Shown here piece after piece: positions 62,801-64,000 of a DNA stretch of 64,000 nucleotides. The translations under genes and the position numbers were made by a program. Source of the DNA: Flavobacterium saccharophilum. Its GTDB lineage: Bacteria; Bacteroidota; Bacteroidia; Flavobacteriales; Flavobacteriaceae. Within the stretch, counting starts at the first letter, position 1; each line of letters begins with the position of its first letter. The notes under the pieces were generated by a model. That model was not told the origin of the DNA and did not search any database. It saw only the letters and a list, made by a program, of their open reading frames with translations. The stretch spans positions 372,001 to 436,000 of the forward strand of contig NZ_FRBY01000006.1 of the NCBI RefSeq assembly GCF_900142735.1, given 5' to 3'.

Positions 62801-64000
62801 CCTCCAGTTCTTGTAACTTTTAACGGAATTTCGACCTGATAATAGTTTTGGGTAAAATCATTACCAAAACGAATGAATCCCACCATTTCATCATCTAACA
62901 AGGTATTTTCGTCAGGTAATTGTTCGGCATGCAAGAACATTTTAAGTTTTTTGTATTGACGCATATCAACACTAACATTCTTAAACACTGCTCTGGAATC
63001 CTGATATTGTAAACCCGTTCCTCCAACTCTCAATGCCAATGATTGCTCATTTTGATTGATAATGGTATTGTTATTATACAATTGCTCTCTCTGAACTCCT
63101 GGCGGAATAACATAATTTACAGGACACTTTGTACTGTTTTCCTGAATATTAACTGCCGCAACATCAAATTCGGTACCATCATCATCAGGGTTTGTGTCGT
63201 TAGCATCAAGTGTTCCGGTATATCTTCTCCACTCTCCTCTTACTAAATCCAAGGCACCAAAACGCATCGTCATCTGGTTGTTAAAACCAGTCATAAACAT
63301 TCGCATAAAACGAATAGATCTAAAATCGGTAATATTTCCAATTGTATTTTGAGGCTGAGCAACAGGGATTTTAAACTGAATCCATCTTGCGTTGGTTGTA
63401 CCTCCATTTGGTAATTCTATATTAGTTACTTCACGTATGTCTGTAATATAATTTTGACCTACCTGCATTCCCGGTTTTACATCAATACTGTACTCGTAAT
63501 ACGCGTTAATCGTACTCATTGTATTGTCACGATTGATATCTTCAACGTCTGGTAAAGTTGTCGAACCACGATTAGGGTCATCAATGCTTACTGCAGAGTT
63601 ATTTTCTGTACCATTATATTTTTTATAACGATCTAATACGCCTCCATCTGTATTTAAATAATACGTATAATTGTCTGCCGCCGGATCTTCTTCTCCTGCA
63701 TAATTAGTATAAACGCTACCTTCCTTTGAACTTGGAAGACCATCCAAACCTACGTCCTGATTTTGACGATTGTTTGCATTAGTATCAAATGCATAAATTA
63801 AAGATTGTGACGCAGGAACATCACCCCAAATTGGTTGTGGATTTACCATTACCTGATCTGGGCCTAACCCATTTTCATATTGTTTTCTTCCGTCTTTTAA
63901 AACATCTTCCGACATTTCCCCTAAGTTGAAATAGATCTTACCTGTATTGTTTGGTTGCGCCTCGGCATTTCCAACATACGGATCAAGTACCCAAAACTGA
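59818..64000 (-). CDS. sprA: SprA, T9SS outer-membrane translocon (C-terminal part)
   Basis: The frame continues past the right edge (upstream codons read WVLDPYVGNAEAQPNNTGKIYF), so this is the last 1394 or so codons of a protein of about 2400 residues; the internal ATG at 63915 is not a start. SprA forms the giant 36-strand barrel through which gliding adhesins and other type IX cargo cross the outer membrane (known for F. johnsoniae). Visible are the lectin-like carbohydrate-binding-type folds (IRLGNDFTQ..., FRSIRFMRMFMTGF), a Pro/Ala-rich linker (KPKATAPPKPGEKIVNTAKP), and the terminal barrel ending in SGFTLRYNFGN. 36 bases before gcvH. Confidence 0.94.
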   Translation of the reverse strand, partial: QFWVLDPYVGNAEAQPNNTGKIYFNLGEMSEDVLKDGRKQYENGLGPDQVMVNPQPIWGDVPASQSLIYAFDTNANNRQNQDVGLDGLPSSKEGSVYTNYAGEEDPAADNYTYYLNTDGGVLDRYKKYNGTENNSAVSIDDPNRGSTTLPDVEDINRDNTMSTINAYYEYSIDVKPGMQVGQNYITDIREVTNIELPNGGTTNARWIQFKIPVAQPQNTIGNITDFRSIRFMRMFMTGFNNQMTMRFGALDLVRGEWRRYTGTLDANDTNPDDDGTEFDVAAVNIQENSTKCPVNYVIPPGVQREQLYNNNTIINQNEQSLALRVGGTGLQYQDSRAVFKNVSVDMRQYKKLKMFLHAEQLPDENTLLDDEMVGFIRFGNDFTQNYYQVEIPLKVTRTGGSCTISPDLVWLEDNNIDLAMELLTKMKIQAMSIDINSTKRDINGVYYPDDDLSLSGGDGDGKLKLGIKGNPNFGLVRNLMVGVKSRADHKDIKGEVWFNELRMSDLDNKGGMAALLNVDTNMADFATLSAVGRKSTIGFGSLEQGANERDREDIQQYNIVTNLNLGKLLPQRWGINLPFNYAIGEEVITPEYDPFNQDIKLDQLLKETTDPDEKDNIRTRAVDYTKRKSINFIGVRKDRAPEQKPHVYDVENLTFSQSYNQVERHDYEVEDYEDEQSNTAVNYAYTFQPKEVVPFKDTKFMKKSDYWKMLSDFNVNYLPSNITFNTNVLRQSNRQQYRDVETQGIGLEPLYRRNFAFNYQYGFGYNLTKSLKINYNAASNNIVKNYLNEDNSPKEDFNIWDSYWDVGTPNQHLQQLVLNYDIPINKIPLLSFVKASYSYTADYSWQRSSTALSEYVDPDTGTLYDLGNTIQNANSNTLTTTLNMNLLYKYLGLTPGAKSAKPKATAPPKPGEKIVNTAKPINNSSPFYDGMIGILTSVKNIQVNYTKNSGTVLPGYTPGVGFFGTAKPSLGFVFGSQDDVRYEAAKNGWLTNYDNFNQNFTQVTNKLLKITANIDLLPDLKIDLAMDRAYSENSSEQYSVVNGEYLPLSPYTYGMFSISTVLIKTSFSTSDETQSAAFDDFRNNRLVIANRLAEDHYGGAAIPRYGDVNNPIPAETDPNYAVYVANQGYPIGFTKSNQAVLLPSFLAAYSGGNASSASTDIFRSFPIPNWSIKYNGLMRYKYFKDKFRRFSLQHNYRASYTINQFRSNFDYNENPGGQDVNTNFYNETIMSNVNLVEQFSPLIRMDFELKSSLRVLTEIKKDRALSMSFDNNLLTEVKGLEYIVGLGYRFKDVIFSSRLADNPTGIIKSDINIKADFSYRNNQTLVRYLDYDNNQLAAGQNIWSLKLTADYAFSKNLTAIFYYDHSFSKAVISTSFPLTNIRSGFTLRYNFGN

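Noticed and set aside
1..64000. CRISPR arrays, tRNA or rRNA genes, insertion sequences, prophage
   Set aside because: No regularly spaced repeats, no cloverleaf or rRNA-like segment, no transposase or integrase coding frames were seen. The 'holin' at 13953 is only a family name.

Overview
The window is a stretch of chromosome from a Bacteroidetes bacterium, almost certainly a Flavobacterium close to the F. johnsoniae type. The evidence is the low-GC coding style, A/T-rich translation starts without a strong Shine-Dalgarno, promoter-like TAnnTTTG boxes, many SusD-free TonB/DUF-type surface lipoproteins, a type IX secretion (T9SS) SprA gene, a PorP/SprF-like protein, and the gene order sprA-gcvH-vanZ-deoC-remB-cyoE-cytochrome oxidase. 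I recall the same order from F. johnsoniae. I see no rRNA, tRNA, CRISPR array, prophage, insertion sequence or origin.

Left part (1-10 kb): the 3' part of a GH3-family gene; serB; a five-gene leftward cluster alternating VOC (glyoxalase-fold) and SRPBCC (START/AHSA1-fold) proteins, divergent from a GlxA-type AraC regulator; then an accessory patch (6.5-10 kb) of orphan lipoproteins, a 43-codon membrane microprotein, a HExxH zincin-like lipoprotein and the leftover 3' end of a toxin-like gene. This patch looks like an effector/immunity-type variable region.

Middle (10-41 kb): proteostasis (clpX, clpP, tig); a holin-like membrane protein and an esterase; a DUF4249/TonB-dependent receptor pair; pdxJ; then the rightward envelope cluster CBS protein-nadK-DUF6089-uppS-bamA-two Skp/OmpH chaperones-murI, which joins isoprenoid carrier, peptidoglycan precursor and outer-membrane protein assembly. 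A DUF4270/outer-membrane protein pair follows. Next is a compact six-gene locus (barrel protein, Kelch lipoprotein, DUF4907 lipoprotein, LytS-type kinase, intradiol-dioxygenase-like lipoprotein, LytTR regulator) that looks like one surface sensing/handling system. Then come a gamma-carbonic-anhydrase-like protein, PorP/SprF, a Nfu scaffold, an amphipathic helical protein and MscS.

Right part (41-64 kb): tsaB and a small membrane protein lie downstream of a leftward MacAB/TolC-like export operon with one ATPase, two permeases, two adaptors and one TolC. Then a DUF4403 lipoprotein, copper/cytochrome-oxidase assembly genes (DUF420, SCO, an SCO-like protein without cysteines), oxidase subunits IV, III and III-like, heme O synthase (cyoE), remB, deoC, vanZ, gcvH and the C-terminal 1394 or so codons of sprA, which runs off the right edge.

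Intergenic DNA is rich in small inverted repeats (five different sequence families) and holds two diverged copies of a structured element (near 1426-1520 and 12289-12432) whose helices show compensatory changes. It resembles the Flavo-1 RNA motif as I remember it. Many gene starts were moved to internal ATG/GTG/TTG codons where the longer reading frame was clearly an extension.
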